Positions 27,610 to 36,843 are shown, counted from the stretch's first letter. The stretch is DNA of 64,000 nucleotides from Bacillus ectoiniformans (GCF_016908875.1 NZ_JAFBES010000008.1:1-64000); one strand, 5' to 3'. Numbers and translations: made by a program. The notes: generated by a model from the sequence alone, not told the origin.

Positions 27610-28530
27610 TTATAGGCCAGGCTCTTTTACTTTTACAGGCGATTGTCCAGCCACTACTTGAATATGTTTAGGCAGTACCCGACACTGGCCAGGAGTCACC
27701 ATATAGACTTCCCCATCCATGTCCATCTTCATTGGTGATGAGGTTTCAATCGTGAAGCTGCTCACTGAAAGATGCTCAAGTTCAATAAGGTGTTCACCTG
27801 TTTCTTTGACCTTTCGAAAATTTAAGTATTCTCTTATTAAGGCGAGTCCTCCCTCTTTTACAATGACCAATTCTAATTTCCCATCATCTAATTCCGCTTT
27901 AAAAGGCAACTCATTCGTCCCGATGAAATTCCCGTTCAATGCAACAATCATCACAGCCTCACCTGTATAGGTTTCATCACCTGATGTAATGGTATAGTGG
28001 AATGCGCGAGGTGCTCTAATTGTTTCTAACGCACTTAAATAATAACTGATTCTGCCGAGCATTTCTTTTTTGGTTCCGTCGATATTTTCAGATGTATCAA
28101 CAATTAACCCAATGCCCCAAAAGTTTCCAAAGTAACGTTCATTTATAAAACCTACGTCTAATGATTGAATCGTGCCATGCCCAACAAAATGGCATGCTTC
28201 TTCAAACGGAATCGGTATATAAGCTGATCGTGCAAAGTCATTACAGGTTCCTCCCGGCAAGATCGCTACCGCAGGGCGAGTGTCTAAGCGGGCAATTCCA
28301 TTGATGCATTCATGAACTGTTCCATCTCCGCCAAGAATAATGATGACATCATATTGGCTGCCTTCTTCATAACAAATGGTTTCCCCACCGCCTGCTTCTA
28401 CAATCATCTTTTCAGATAAGTCCTCTATATAGTCTGATAAGATGGAAACGGCTATATTTACTTGTTCCGCCGTTCCTTTGCCACCTGCTTGCACATTATA
28501 GATTAACAGTCCTTTTTTAAATCGTTTCAA
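27610..28530 (-). CDS. Diacylglycerol kinase-like lipid kinase (YegS/DagK family)
   Basis: 306 residues. The kinase catalytic domain has the phosphate-binding motif ILGGDGTVHECINGI (about 65-79) and LPGGTCNDFARS (about 90-101). The C-terminal beta domain has GNFIGTNELPFKAELDDGKLELVIV. It probably phosphorylates diacylglycerol or a related lipid at the membrane. It is closer to the YtlR/BmrU group than to essential DgkB, but this is a judgement by eye. It has no neighbour in the same direction other than the small gene at 28671. Confidence 0.87.
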   Translation of the reverse strand: MKRFKKGLLIYNVQAGGKGTAEQVNIAVSILSDYIEDLSEKMIVEAGGGETICYEEGSQYDVIIILGGDGTVHECINGIARLDTRPAVAILPGGTCNDFARSAYIPIPFEEACHFVGHGTIQSLDVGFINERYFGNFWGIGLIVDTSENIDGTKKEMLGRISYYLSALETIRAPRAFHYTITSGDETYTGEAVMIVALNGNFIGTNELPFKAELDDGKLELVIVKEGGLALIREYLNFRKVKETGEHLIELEHLSVSSFTIETSSPMKMDMDGEVYMVTPGQCRVLPKHIQVVAGQSPVKVKEPGL

Positions 28531-28562
28531 CTGATTTTCCGCCTCTCAAATTGTCATTTCAA

Positions 28563-28593
28563 TAAAAAAACATCTAACAAATAAGTCAGATGT
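28563..28593 (-). terminator. Terminator downstream of the 47-residue small gene
   Basis: On the minus strand ACATCT(G)AC...GT(T)AGATGT is followed by seven T. Confidence 0.7.
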
Positions 28594-28670
28594 CCTTTGG
28601 ATGGACGCACGTGCAACGGGGTGCATAAATCATATATGTAAACAAAGCTGTCAAAATCCAATGGTTGTGG

Positions 28671-28814
28671 TTACGATTTAACATACTCCGTTATGCCTTG
28701 GTAGCCTTTTAAAGAGTTGAGCACTTCAATTCGAGATTTCGTTTTTGACACTTTGACTCCTAATTGAGCTATTCGATCAATAACTTTCATCACTCTTTCA
28801 TGGTCTTTACCCAC
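28671..28814 (-). CDS. Small protein, 47 residues, function unknown
   Basis: A GTG-started frame of 47 codons with ribosome site GAGGTG at 6-bp spacing, starting MGKDHERVMKVIDRIAQLG and ending GYQGITEYVKS. It is charged, soluble-looking and probably helical in its first two thirds. A TTGAAA box with a TATA-rich -10 lies about 25-60 bp upstream and a terminator lies downstream, so it may be a separate transcription unit. I do not recognise the family. Confidence 0.6.
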   Translation of the reverse strand: MGKDHERVMKVIDRIAQLGVKVSKTKSRIEVLNSLKGYQGITEYVKS

Positions 28815-29053
28815 TTTAGACACCTCTTTAAAATTTATTCGATAACTTATATACGGTTTAGATGAGAATAAGTTTCAATAAATATTTATTTATTTTTATG
28901 TTTCCCTGCTTGTCCAGTATTTAATCCTCCATTTATAATTTTTTTCTTCCTACCATTCTATTCATTTATATAAAGTAATTATCCTGCTAATGAATAAAAA
29001 TTTTTACCGATCAATTTTTAGGGAACTCTGATTATAACACCAAACAAATCCAA
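28815..29053. other. AT-rich intergenic stretch, no gene seen
   Basis: Between the small gene and tcyP, the only patterns are the presumed promoter of the small gene near 28840-28875 and AT-only palindromes (AATAAATATTTATT at 28877) of low information. Confidence 0.6.
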
Positions 29054-29083
29054 TAGAAAGAAGACCGGCGAAGCCGGTCTTTC
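29054..29083 (-). terminator. Terminator of tcyP
   Basis: On the minus strand AAGACCGGC-TTCG-CCGGTCTT, a stable tetraloop hairpin, is followed by a T/C-rich tail. Confidence 0.9.
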
Positions 29084-29084
29084 A

Positions 29085-30476
29085 TTAAGCATTATAACTT
29101 AGTTCATCCTGCTCACCGTTATACATCTTGCCATCCATGTCTTTTGTCACACGGCTAGTGACCACTCCAGCAGTCATACTTCCACTTACATTTACCGCTG
29201 TACGTCCCATATCAATTAATGGCTCAACTGATATTAAAAGTCCGGCCAAAGCAACAGGCATGTCCATTGCTGACAATACTAAGATTGCTGCGAAAGTGGC
29301 TCCTCCGCCAACCCCTGCTACACCGAACGAACTGATGGCCACAACCGCTATTAATGTAAATATAAACGATGGTGACAACGGATCAATGCCTACAGTGGGA
29401 GCAATCATGACAGCAAGCATCGCCGGATAAACGCCTGCACACCCATTTTGCCCAATCGACAGACCGAACGATCCGGCAAAGTTCGCAATCCCTTCTGGCA
29501 CTCCAAGCGCTTTCGTTTGAGCTTGAATGTTTAAAGGCAGCGTACCAGCACTCGAACGCGAAGTAAATGCGAATGTCATAACCGGCAGCACCTTCTTCAC
29601 ATAAGTAATCGGATTTAATCCCACTAATGTGATTAATAGTAAGTGAACAGCAAACATGATCGCTAATGCTACATAGGAAGCTAAAACAAATTCTCCAAGC
29701 TGCGCAATAGCCGTAAAGTTACTTGTTGCTACAGTCTTTGCCATAATCGCTAAAATTCCATATGGCGTTAACCGCAGAACGAGCGTCACAATTCTCATGA
29801 CAATGCTATATAGTGTATCAATAATCTTTTTGAAGAATTCCGCGTGCTCCGGTTCCTTCCGTTTAATTCCTAGATAAGCAAATCCGATAAAAGCAGCAAA
29901 GATTACCACCCCAATCGTTGACGTGCTTCGCTGTCCAGTGAAATCAAGAAATGGATTTGCAGGCAAAAGCTCCACCATCTTTTGCGGAAAGCTTTGTCCT
30001 TCAATTTCCGAATATTTCTGTTCTAATTCTTGGCCGCGCGCCTGTTCGGATTCGCCGCCTTCTATTTGAACGGCTTCTAAATCAAAGCCAATCGTCGTTG
30101 CAATTCCCACAGCAGCGGCTACAGCCGTTGTGCCGACTAACAACCCAATAATCAAAGCGGCTACTTTGCCTAAATTATTTGTTAATGTCAGCTTTGTAAA
30201 AGCGGAAACAATCGATACGAATACAAGCGGCATCACGACCATTTGCAGTAATTTCACATATCCGCTGCCGATGATACTAAACCAATCCGCTGATTGTGAC
30301 AATGTCTCAGATTCTAATCCATAAATAAGCTGAAGGATAAATCCAAACGCAACCCCTAAGCCCAAAGCCGTAAAGACTCTCTTAGAAAAAGAAATGTATT
30401 TCTTTTGCATAAAATATAGTACGCCCACTAAAATTAGCAGGACGGCTACGTTAAGTATAATTAAAAATATATCCAT
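29085..30476 (-). CDS. tcyP: TcyP, sodium-coupled L-cystine uptake carrier
   Basis: 463 residues, the length of B. subtilis TcyP (YhcL), and similar along the whole chain. It belongs to the dicarboxylate/amino acid:cation symporter family: eight transmembrane helices, re-entrant loop FTSRSSAGTLPLN, and the substrate region GVAGVGGGATFAAILVLSAMDMPVALAGLLISVEPLIDMGRTAVNVSG. The ATG has GGAGG 9 bp upstream and a consensus promoter at 30505-30533. In B. subtilis the gene is repressed by CymR when sulfur is plentiful; no operator was identified here. Confidence 0.94.
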   Translation of the reverse strand: MDIFLIILNVAVLLILVGVLYFMQKKYISFSKRVFTALGLGVAFGFILQLIYGLESETLSQSADWFSIIGSGYVKLLQMVVMPLVFVSIVSAFTKLTLTNNLGKVAALIIGLLVGTTAVAAAVGIATTIGFDLEAVQIEGGESEQARGQELEQKYSEIEGQSFPQKMVELLPANPFLDFTGQRSTSTIGVVIFAAFIGFAYLGIKRKEPEHAEFFKKIIDTLYSIVMRIVTLVLRLTPYGILAIMAKTVATSNFTAIAQLGEFVLASYVALAIMFAVHLLLITLVGLNPITYVKKVLPVMTFAFTSRSSAGTLPLNIQAQTKALGVPEGIANFAGSFGLSIGQNGCAGVYPAMLAVMIAPTVGIDPLSPSFIFTLIAVVAISSFGVAGVGGGATFAAILVLSAMDMPVALAGLLISVEPLIDMGRTAVNVSGSMTAGVVTSRVTKDMDGKMYNGEQDELSYNA

Positions 30477-30504
30477 TAAATGTAACCTCCTTGTTGTATA
30501 AAAG

Positions 30505-30533
30505 ATTTTAAACCTTTAATCCTTATAAGTCAA
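30505..30533 (-). promoter_or_regulatory. SigA promoter of tcyP
   Basis: On the minus strand TTGACT, a 17-bp spacer and TAAAAT. Confidence 0.75.
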
Positions 30534-30651
30534 GTCGGTTTTATTTGTTTTTTTGATCATTTGCGCTCCTTTTCTCCTATGTAGCAAATAAAGATAAAAA
30601 TTGGTACGATGAAACAAAGACATTTATATTAGTTAGGCATGGTGAAGAACG

Positions 30652-32106
30652 ATGGATACTACAATTTGGGTTTACCTAGCATATGGCTTATTCTTTCTGA
30701 ACCTCTCCTTTTCTGCTGTTGTTATTTTTTTAGAAAGAAGAGATGCAGCTGCTACATGGGCTTGGCTGATGGTATTATTCTTTATTCCGGTACTAGGATT
30801 TATCTTATATCTGATTTTTGGCCAGAATTTAAGCAGACGACGACTGTTCGACTGGGAAGAAAAAGTGAAAATCGGAATTGAATCGAGAATTTTAGAGCAA
30901 AAGCATGAGATAAAAAACGGCTTATATCCTTTTCAAAGCAAAGATACAGAACGTCATAAAGACACGGTTTACATGCTGCTCCGCCATAATGATGCGGTGC
31001 TCACGGAAGATAATGATCTGCAAATCTTTACCGACGGGGAAGAGAAATTCAAATCATTATTTCACGATATCAGCCAGGCGAAAGACCACATCCACCTGCA
31101 GACTTACATTTTCAGAGTAGACGATCTCGGTTCACGGCTTGTTCAATTGCTGGCGGAGAAAGCAAGGCAAGGCGTTGAAGTACGAGTTCTGTATGACGAA
31201 ATGGGTTCAAGAGGCGTTACCAAAAAAGATTTTAAAGAGCTGATCCAGGCGGGAGGACTAGTGGAGATCTTTTTTCCATCAAAGATTCCTTTTATTAACT
31301 TACGGCTTAATTACCGCAACCATCGTAAGCTGGTCATTATTGACGGAGAAGCAGGTTATGTGGGCGGCTTCAATATTGGGGATGAGTATTTAGGGCTCAA
31401 TGAAAGGTTCGGCTATTGGCGCGATACCCATTTACGCATTGAAGGAACTGCGGTCCATGCGATTCAGACCCGGTTTATATTAGATTGGAATCAGGCATCG
31501 CACCGCTATGACATCCATTACTCAGACAAGTATTTTCCCAACAAACCATCTGCTAACAATGCTGCCTTGCAAATTGTTACAAGCGGACCTGACTCCGAGT
31601 GGGAGCAGATCAAATACGGCTACATCAAAATGATTTCCTCTGCCACAGAGTCGGTTTACATTCAAACGCCTTACTTTATACCGGATGCCAGTCTTTTGGA
31701 CACACTAAGAGTGGCCGCTTTAGCAGGGGTGGATGTACGGATTATGGTCCCAAATAAGCCTGACCATATGTTTGTTTATTGGGCTACTTATTCTTATGTG
31801 GGCGAATTGTTAAAAGCGGGCGCCCGAATCTATATTTATGACGCAGGCTTCATTCACGCCAAAACGATTGTCGTAGATAGAAAGATCAGCTCTGTTGGCA
31901 CCGCTAATATTGATGTAAGAAGTTTTAAATTAAATTTTGAAGTGAATGCGTTCATCTATCATCTGGAAACTGGGAAGAACTTAGCTGATATCTTTGAGAA
32001 GGATATAGAGCTTTCCTATGAACTTACACCGGAGCTTTATATGAAACGCTCCAATGTTATTAAATTTAAAGAATCGATCTCTAGACTTCTTTCACCTATA
32101 CTTTAA
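30652..32106 (+). CDS. cls: Cardiolipin synthase
   Basis: 484 residues. Two N-terminal membrane helices (about 5-27 and 37-57) precede two phospholipase D catalytic motifs: NHRKLVIIDGEAGYVGGFNIGDEY (about 223) and HAKTIVVDRKISSVGTANIDVRS (about 401). This is the classic cls layout, condensing two phosphatidylglycerols to cardiolipin and glycerol. The ATG has a modest GGTG site. It is a single-gene unit closed by the terminator behind it. Confidence 0.96.
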   Translation: MDTTIWVYLAYGLFFLNLSFSAVVIFLERRDAAATWAWLMVLFFIPVLGFILYLIFGQNLSRRRLFDWEEKVKIGIESRILEQKHEIKNGLYPFQSKDTERHKDTVYMLLRHNDAVLTEDNDLQIFTDGEEKFKSLFHDISQAKDHIHLQTYIFRVDDLGSRLVQLLAEKARQGVEVRVLYDEMGSRGVTKKDFKELIQAGGLVEIFFPSKIPFINLRLNYRNHRKLVIIDGEAGYVGGFNIGDEYLGLNERFGYWRDTHLRIEGTAVHAIQTRFILDWNQASHRYDIHYSDKYFPNKPSANNAALQIVTSGPDSEWEQIKYGYIKMISSATESVYIQTPYFIPDASLLDTLRVAALAGVDVRIMVPNKPDHMFVYWATYSYVGELLKAGARIYIYDAGFIHAKTIVVDRKISSVGTANIDVRSFKLNFEVNAFIYHLETGKNLADIFEKDIELSYELTPELYMKRSNVIKFKESISRLLSPIL

Positions 32107-32114
32107 AGGCAAAC

Positions 32115-32150
32115 GTCCAACAGCTTCTATTCGGCTGTTGGACTTTTTAA
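32115..32150 (+). terminator. Terminator of cls
   Basis: A 10-bp perfect stem GTCCAACAGC/GCTGTTGGAC is followed by TTTTTAATT. Confidence 0.92.
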
Positions 32151-32189
32151 TTGCAAAGAAAAATGTGACAATAAAGTGACAAATATTAT

Positions 32190-32218
32190 TTGAATTTTCT
32201 GTGAACATATTGTATACT
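32190..32218 (+). promoter_or_regulatory. SigA promoter of the 35-residue peptide gene, with GTGACAA direct repeat
   Basis: TTGAAT, 17 bp, TATACT. Just upstream GTGACAA occurs twice at 11-bp spacing (32165-32171 and 32176-32182), placed for an activator or response regulator. Confidence 0.8.
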
Positions 32219-32250
32219 TACTTTACAAACTAATTAATGAGGTGATTGCT

Positions 32251-32358
32251 ATGGATCAAGCTTTAATGAAAAAATTGAATAAACAAGGATTAATTTTCAC
32301 AGCTGTTCACTCCATTTTCTTCTTAAACCTCGCTTTCGACTTTATCCAATTTTATTAA
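32251..32358 (+). CDS. Small hydrophobic peptide, 35 residues
   Basis: A 35-codon frame with ribosome site GAGGTG 6 bp before ATG. It begins MDQALMKKLNKQG and continues with a hydrophobic segment LIFTAVHSIFFLNLAFDFIQF long enough to cross the membrane, ending FY. It has its own consensus promoter and a strong terminator, so it is a complete transcription unit. Family unknown to me; a membrane-active regulator peptide or toxin-like peptide are both possible, with no antisense RNA seen. Confidence 0.75.
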   Translation: MDQALMKKLNKQGLIFTAVHSIFFLNLAFDFIQFY

Positions 32359-32363
32359 TAAAC

Positions 32364-32400
32364 AGCCAGGTCCCATCATCGGAACCTGGCTATTATTTTG
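32364..32400 (+). terminator. Terminator of the 35-residue peptide gene
   Basis: AGCCAGGT/ACCTGGCT (8 bp) with further pairing in the loop is followed by ATTATTTTG. It lies at the convergent end of the flavin oxidoreductase gene, but its T tract serves only the plus strand. Confidence 0.8.
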
Positions 32401-32402
32401 TT

Positions 32403-33476
32403 TCATTTATTTTTTGTGAATGTCCGCCTTTTATCTTGCCCCGCTTTCAATGCGTTCTCCCATTCTTTTTCCAGCTTCTCGATAAGTTGAGCGACAGTCA
32501 GCCTGCGGCTTAAACGCGGACTTTGTCCCGACCACATAGATAGGAAATCACGATTATTTAACTCTCCTGCTTTTTTTCGAATCTCTGATGTGAATGAGTT
32601 TTGTATTGGGTAGGGCGGCAGCTCCTGTTCAGATTCAGCCATTTCATTCATGAACCGATTCACAATTCCTCTCGCACTCTTCCCTGAAAACACTTTTGTC
32701 ACCCGAGTATCTTCTTCTGAAGCAGACAGTATCGCTTCTTTATGCAGCGGATGTGCTCCGCTTTCTTCTGCCGTTAAAAAAGCGGTGCCCATTTGTACCA
32801 CATCTGCTCCGAGACATAGAGCAGCAGCTATCCCCTGGCCATTCATCAAACCTCCTGCGGCAATGACCGGAATCTGAACAGCTTGCACTACTTGCGGAAG
32901 CAATGAGATCAACCCAATTAAATGTTCTTCCTCTTGAAAGGTTCCCCGGTGTCCTCCCGCTTCACTTCCTTGCACCACCACTCCATCCATGCCGCATGCT
33001 TCTACTTCTTGCGCTTCCTTCACAGTCGTTGCTGTTCCAATCACCTTCGTGCCGTTTGCTTTCAGCTTCTGAATGACTTCCTGATCCGGCAGGCCAAATG
33101 TAAAAGAACACACAGCCACTTTCTCCTCAAGCACTACCTGCAGCTGTTCATGAAAAGTAGAAGAAACAGCCTCTTTAGCAAATAGCTTTTCATTTAATCC
33201 TAATTCTTTACGGTAAGGATTTAGTAATCTGCTAGCCGCTTCTAATTGCTCATTCGTCGGTACGGCCGGCTCTGGTACAAATAGATTAATGCCAAAAGGC
33301 TTTGAGGTGAGCGCTTTGACCTCTTGTATAAATGTTCGCGTTTGCTCTCCCGACAAGTAGCCTGCGCCAATATTTCCAAACACCCCTGCTTCAGAGGCTG
33401 CGGCTACTAACTCAGGAGTCGTCACACCTGCCATCGGTGATTGCCAAACGGGAATTCTTAAAGATATATTCAGCAT
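32403..33476 (-). CDS. Nitronate monooxygenase-like FMN oxidoreductase
   Basis: 357 residues from the ATG at 33476 (AAGGAG at 7 bp, MLNISLRIPVWQSPMAGVTT); the longer frame is rejected. It is a TIM-barrel 2-nitropropane dioxygenase-type enzyme: PMAGVTTPELVAAASEAGVFGNIGAGY, VVVQGSEAGGHRG with the proposed catalytic histidine, VIAAGGLMNGQGIAAALCLGADVVQMGTAFL for FMN phosphate binding. It oxidises alkyl nitronates or acts as an NAD(P)H-dependent flavin enzyme; the real substrate is unknown. Confidence 0.9.
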   Translation of the reverse strand: MLNISLRIPVWQSPMAGVTTPELVAAASEAGVFGNIGAGYLSGEQTRTFIQEVKALTSKPFGINLFVPEPAVPTNEQLEAASRLLNPYRKELGLNEKLFAKEAVSSTFHEQLQVVLEEKVAVCSFTFGLPDQEVIQKLKANGTKVIGTATTVKEAQEVEACGMDGVVVQGSEAGGHRGTFQEEEHLIGLISLLPQVVQAVQIPVIAAGGLMNGQGIAAALCLGADVVQMGTAFLTAEESGAHPLHKEAILSASEEDTRVTKVFSGKSARGIVNRFMNEMAESEQELPPYPIQNSFTSEIRKKAGELNNRDFLSMWSGQSPRLSRRLTVAQLIEKLEKEWENALKAGQDKRRTFTKNK

Positions 33477-33594
33477 CCAATCACTCCTTTTGCTTATCAA
33501 TTTATCAACACCAGGAATATCCAATCACTTGCTAAATATCTTTCACTTCACATAAAATAAAGGTATTCATGCTTTGATGAAAGGAATGACCTAT

Positions 33595-33774
33595 ATGTCA
33601 AAATCAGAGATTCAGTCCAAAATTGCTGAACTGAAAATGGACTATGTCCGAATCCAGGGGGATATAGAAAAGCTGGAATCAACAGGGCACGGTGTAACGA
33701 AAGCGGAAGAACAACTGATTCGACTAGAACAAGAACTGCAGGAATTAAATGAGCTTTTGCTTCAGCACAATTAA
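33595..33774 (+). CDS. Small coiled-coil protein of the SE1832 family
   Basis: 59 residues from the ATG at 33595 (AAAGGA 9 bp upstream). The sequence SKSEIQSKIAELKMDYVRIQGDIEKLESTGH and the following Glu/Leu heptads predict a short antiparallel coiled coil. It resembles the small uncharacterised SE1832 family of Bacillales. It stands alone, convergent with rocB. No function is known. Confidence 0.8.
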   Translation: MSKSEIQSKIAELKMDYVRIQGDIEKLESTGHGVTKAEEQLIRLEQELQELNELLLQHN

Positions 33775-33776
33775 GA

Positions 33777-33832
33777 AAAAAAGGCTGTCCAGTAAAATGG
33801 TTTCAATCATTTTATTACGGACAGCCTTCTTT
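33777..33832. terminator. Bidirectional terminator
   Basis: AAGGCTGTCC/GGACAGCCTT with an inner AGTAAAATG/CATTTTATT pairing lies between the convergent small gene and rocB, with T-rich tails on both strands. Confidence 0.88.
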
Positions 33833-33835
33833 CTA

Positions 33836-35479
33836 TTAACCTCTGAACACCTGGTGAAGTAAAAACTCCGTCAGATCCTTGAGCGTAACAAATGCATACT
33901 CGGTATGAAGCCTCTCTGTCTGCTGATGAGCATCTCTTCCAACTGGCCCAAGATTCAATACAGGCACTTGAAGTCTTTTCATCGCTTCGATCGGCATATC
34001 ATACGTCTTGCCCCAAACAGGTACATTGCTAATATATATATTTACTTTCTCGATATCTTCCTGCAACGACACATACGATAAATCACAAATCCCATTAAAA
34101 TAAGGAGCTATTTGAAAATCGATCTGATGCTGGTCCCCTGCGTATTTCATTAAAAGCTCTGTCCATGTCTTCGCTTGTTCTCCTTGAGACTGAACCGCAG
34201 GATAAAACGGAGGCGCATAGAACAAAACAATCATTGGTGCCAGTTCTTTGCAAAGAAGCGCATACTGATCAACAAGCTCAATCGAAAGCTCCCGGTCATC
34301 CAAGTGATCCTGTCTCTTTAACACATCACTTTCCAAATTCTCTAGTATTTCCGGGGCAATATGTTCTTTCGCATAGGCTTTCAATTCGGCAAACGTCATG
34401 ACCTTAATATCAAATGAATGGTCATTGTTTGTTTTTGCCAGCTGATCATACCGATTGTTTCTCGTTTGATAGAATTCATTTATGTTTACCGCTGCTCGAT
34501 CTGCCGCTTCCCGCAGCATCTCTGTTGTTTTTTCTACTGACCGATCCATCGTCAATACGTTATACAAACTAGCTGCTCTGTTTGGAATTTGAGCGGAATA
34601 ATCCTTTTTTAAATCCCGGTGAAACAATGCTGTAGGCGGCGGACTGATCTGAGTGCCTGACTGCTCACAGAAGTCTGTATTTAATTCGATCTCTTGTGTC
34701 ACAAAGGAGTTCATTAAACTCGCATTTAAACCAAGGAACGGCTCACCCACATGCGTTTCTCTTCCATAACAATAAACTCCCGGCAGCAGCTTTCCGATGC
34801 TGCCTGTATAAATATAATGATTCGTATCGCCCGGATACAATGAAAACATCGGTTCTCCGTTTAATACCAATTCATACGTTAAATCATGTTCTTTTGCCAA
34901 TTGCTCGAGTACTGGCACTGCTTCTCTCATCCCGACAGAACTCACTTCTTCATCAGGCACAGTTAGCAGCAGTAAATTACCCTCAAACTCTCCTGCACAG
35001 GCCTGTTCAATCATCGACATATGAAGAGCAAGGCCTGCCTTCATATCCATCGTGCCGCGTCCAAACAGCCATTCACCGCTTTGAAGATCTTCTTGCACAT
35101 CTTCTGCATATTCTTCCATATTCTTTCGCATCAGTTCGGTTAACACCTTCGGCTGAAAGGCTTCTTCCTGCCAAGCTCCGTAATCCTCGACACTGACTAC
35201 ATCGAAATGACTGATTAAAACGATTGTTTTTTTGGCATTTTCTTTTTTAGCCAATGCCGTTATAATTCCGCGCCCATCATATGTAGCATGAAGGCGCAAA
35301 TGATCTGGGTGTTCCTGATAATAAGGAATTCTAGCTATTTTTTCTTTTATCTTTCCTGCCATTTTATTTTCTTCTATGGTTCTTGAAATACTGGGCACTG
35401 CGACGAGTTCACAGAGTAATTCTGTTAACTGTTCCTTTGTCTGATATATGCCGTTCATTCTCAGCAGCTCTCTTTCCAT
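33836..35479 (-). CDS. rocB: RocB-like M20 peptidase family protein (arginine utilisation)
   Basis: 547 residues, the usual RocB length. M20 metallopeptidase signatures: ISHFDVVS (about 90), RGTMDMKAGLALHMS (about 141-155), VPDEEVSSVGMREAV. In B. subtilis rocB lies in an arginine-utilisation operon, but its reaction is undefined. The ATG at 35479 is used; a second ATG seven codons later (MNGIYQT) is also plausible. A SigA-type promoter lies 35 bp upstream. It is not next to other roc genes here. Confidence 0.88.
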   Translation of the reverse strand: MERELLRMNGIYQTKEQLTELLCELVAVPSISRTIEENKMAGKIKEKIARIPYYQEHPDHLRLHATYDGRGIITALAKKENAKKTIVLISHFDVVSVEDYGAWQEEAFQPKVLTELMRKNMEEYAEDVQEDLQSGEWLFGRGTMDMKAGLALHMSMIEQACAGEFEGNLLLLTVPDEEVSSVGMREAVPVLEQLAKEHDLTYELVLNGEPMFSLYPGDTNHYIYTGSIGKLLPGVYCYGRETHVGEPFLGLNASLMNSFVTQEIELNTDFCEQSGTQISPPPTALFHRDLKKDYSAQIPNRAASLYNVLTMDRSVEKTTEMLREAADRAAVNINEFYQTRNNRYDQLAKTNNDHSFDIKVMTFAELKAYAKEHIAPEILENLESDVLKRQDHLDDRELSIELVDQYALLCKELAPMIVLFYAPPFYPAVQSQGEQAKTWTELLMKYAGDQHQIDFQIAPYFNGICDLSYVSLQEDIEKVNIYISNVPVWGKTYDMPIEAMKRLQVPVLNLGPVGRDAHQQTERLHTEYAFVTLKDLTEFLLHQVFRG

Positions 35480-35513
35480 GATGTTTTCCGTTTAAACTAT
35501 CTAAACTTTATCT

Positions 35514-35547
35514 ATTGTAAAATAATTCAATCTACTATTTCAATAGT
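35514..35547 (-). promoter_or_regulatory. Promoter of rocB with inverted repeat over the -35
   Basis: On the minus strand TTGAAA, 18 bp, TACAAT. The inverted repeat ACTATT-GA-AATAGT spans the -35 (35534-35547). It is not a sigma-54 promoter, unlike B. subtilis roc promoters. Confidence 0.55.
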
Positions 35548-35556
35548 TTAGGAAAA

Positions 35557-36840
35557 TTATTCAAACATTCCCGGGAGCCATGTGGAGATTTCAGGAACAA
35601 ATGTAATCACCATTAAAGAGAAAATCATCACAAATAAAAATGGGAAAATAGCAGAAATAATTTTTTCCAGCGGCACTTTACTCACGCTTGAAGCTACGAA
35701 AAGGTTTACACCAAGCGGCGGAGTGATAAAGCCAATCGCTAAGTTAGCGACGAGAATCACACCGAAATGCACTGGGTCAATGCCTACTCCTGTTGCAATT
35801 GGCAAAAGAATCGGGGCCAATACCACAAGAGCTGAGATTGTATCAATAAACATGCCGACAATTAATAGTAATATATTAATCAGTAAGAGGACGATGATCT
35901 GGTTATCTGAAAAGGTTAAAATAGAATCCGCAATGACCGCCGGCACTTGCTCAAGTGTCATAATAAAAGCAAAAGAAATAGATAATCCAATAATAATCAT
36001 TGTCGTCGAATTAATCAGAATGGCTTCGACAAAACAGTTATATACATCTTTAGGTGATAATTCTTTATACACAAACATTCCGATGACTAATGCATACACC
36101 ACGGCAACGACTGCTGATTCCGTCGGAGAAAATATCCCGCCGTATATCCCGCCTAAAATGATGACAGGGATTAACAATGCCCACTTTGCTTCATTCATCG
36201 TTTTTAATACAGCAGCAAATGTAAAAGTTTCTATCGACTTTTCCGTATAGTTCTTCTTTTTCGCCACAATATATGAAACTAGCATTAGCATGGTGCCGAT
36301 CAATAGCCCCGGAAGAATTCCAGCAAGAAACATACTGCTTACGGATACTCCGCCAACCACCCCATAGATGACGAACGGGATACTAGGCGGAATGATCACA
36401 CCGATTGATCCAGACGCGGCTGTGACAGCTCCGGCAAATCCAGCTCCGTAATTCTTATCACGCATGGCAGGCATCATGAATGAACCAATGGCCGCTACCG
36501 TCGCCGGCCCTGAACCTGAAATGGCCGCAAAGAACATACAGGATACGACTGTGACCATGGCAAGACCGCCTACCATCCATCCGACTAGAGCAGAAGCTAA
36601 ATCCAACAGTCTTCGTGACACCCCGCCCTTCCCCATTAAAATACCAGCTAACATAAAAAATGGGATCGCAAGAAGCGGAAATGAATCTAAGGACGTAAAT
36701 GCTTTCTGTGTAATAATATTTAAAGGCAGGTCAGAGACAAAGTACATCGTCACGAGTGCCGCTGCGCCGATTGAAAAGGCAATCGGCACCCCGATTAACA
36801 GGCACAAAAACATGGTGCCGAATAAAGAAATTGTAGCCAT
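35557..36840 (-). CDS. TRAP transporter large permease (DctM type)
   Basis: 427 residues, about 12 hydrophobic segments. DctM signatures include IPFFMLAGILMGKGGVSRRLLDLA, AISGSGPATVAAIGSFMMPAM, AASGSIGVIIPPSIPFVIYG and ANLAIGFITPPLGVNLFVASSVS. With the DctQ and DctP proteins it forms a sodium-driven, binding-protein-dependent importer for an organic acid. It follows dctQ by 3 bp. Confidence 0.95.
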   Translation of the reverse strand: MATISLFGTMFLCLLIGVPIAFSIGAAALVTMYFVSDLPLNIITQKAFTSLDSFPLLAIPFFMLAGILMGKGGVSRRLLDLASALVGWMVGGLAMVTVVSCMFFAAISGSGPATVAAIGSFMMPAMRDKNYGAGFAGAVTAASGSIGVIIPPSIPFVIYGVVGGVSVSSMFLAGILPGLLIGTMLMLVSYIVAKKKNYTEKSIETFTFAAVLKTMNEAKWALLIPVIILGGIYGGIFSPTESAVVAVVYALVIGMFVYKELSPKDVYNCFVEAILINSTTMIIIGLSISFAFIMTLEQVPAVIADSILTFSDNQIIVLLLINILLLIVGMFIDTISALVVLAPILLPIATGVGIDPVHFGVILVANLAIGFITPPLGVNLFVASSVSKVPLEKIISAIFPFLFVMIFSLMVITFVPEISTWLPGMFE

Positions 36841-36843
36841 TTC

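Noticed and set aside
35582-36250. 222-codon frame opposite the TRAP large permease
   Set aside because: Antisense shadow of a hydrophobic gene; no ribosome site, and the permease is unmistakable.
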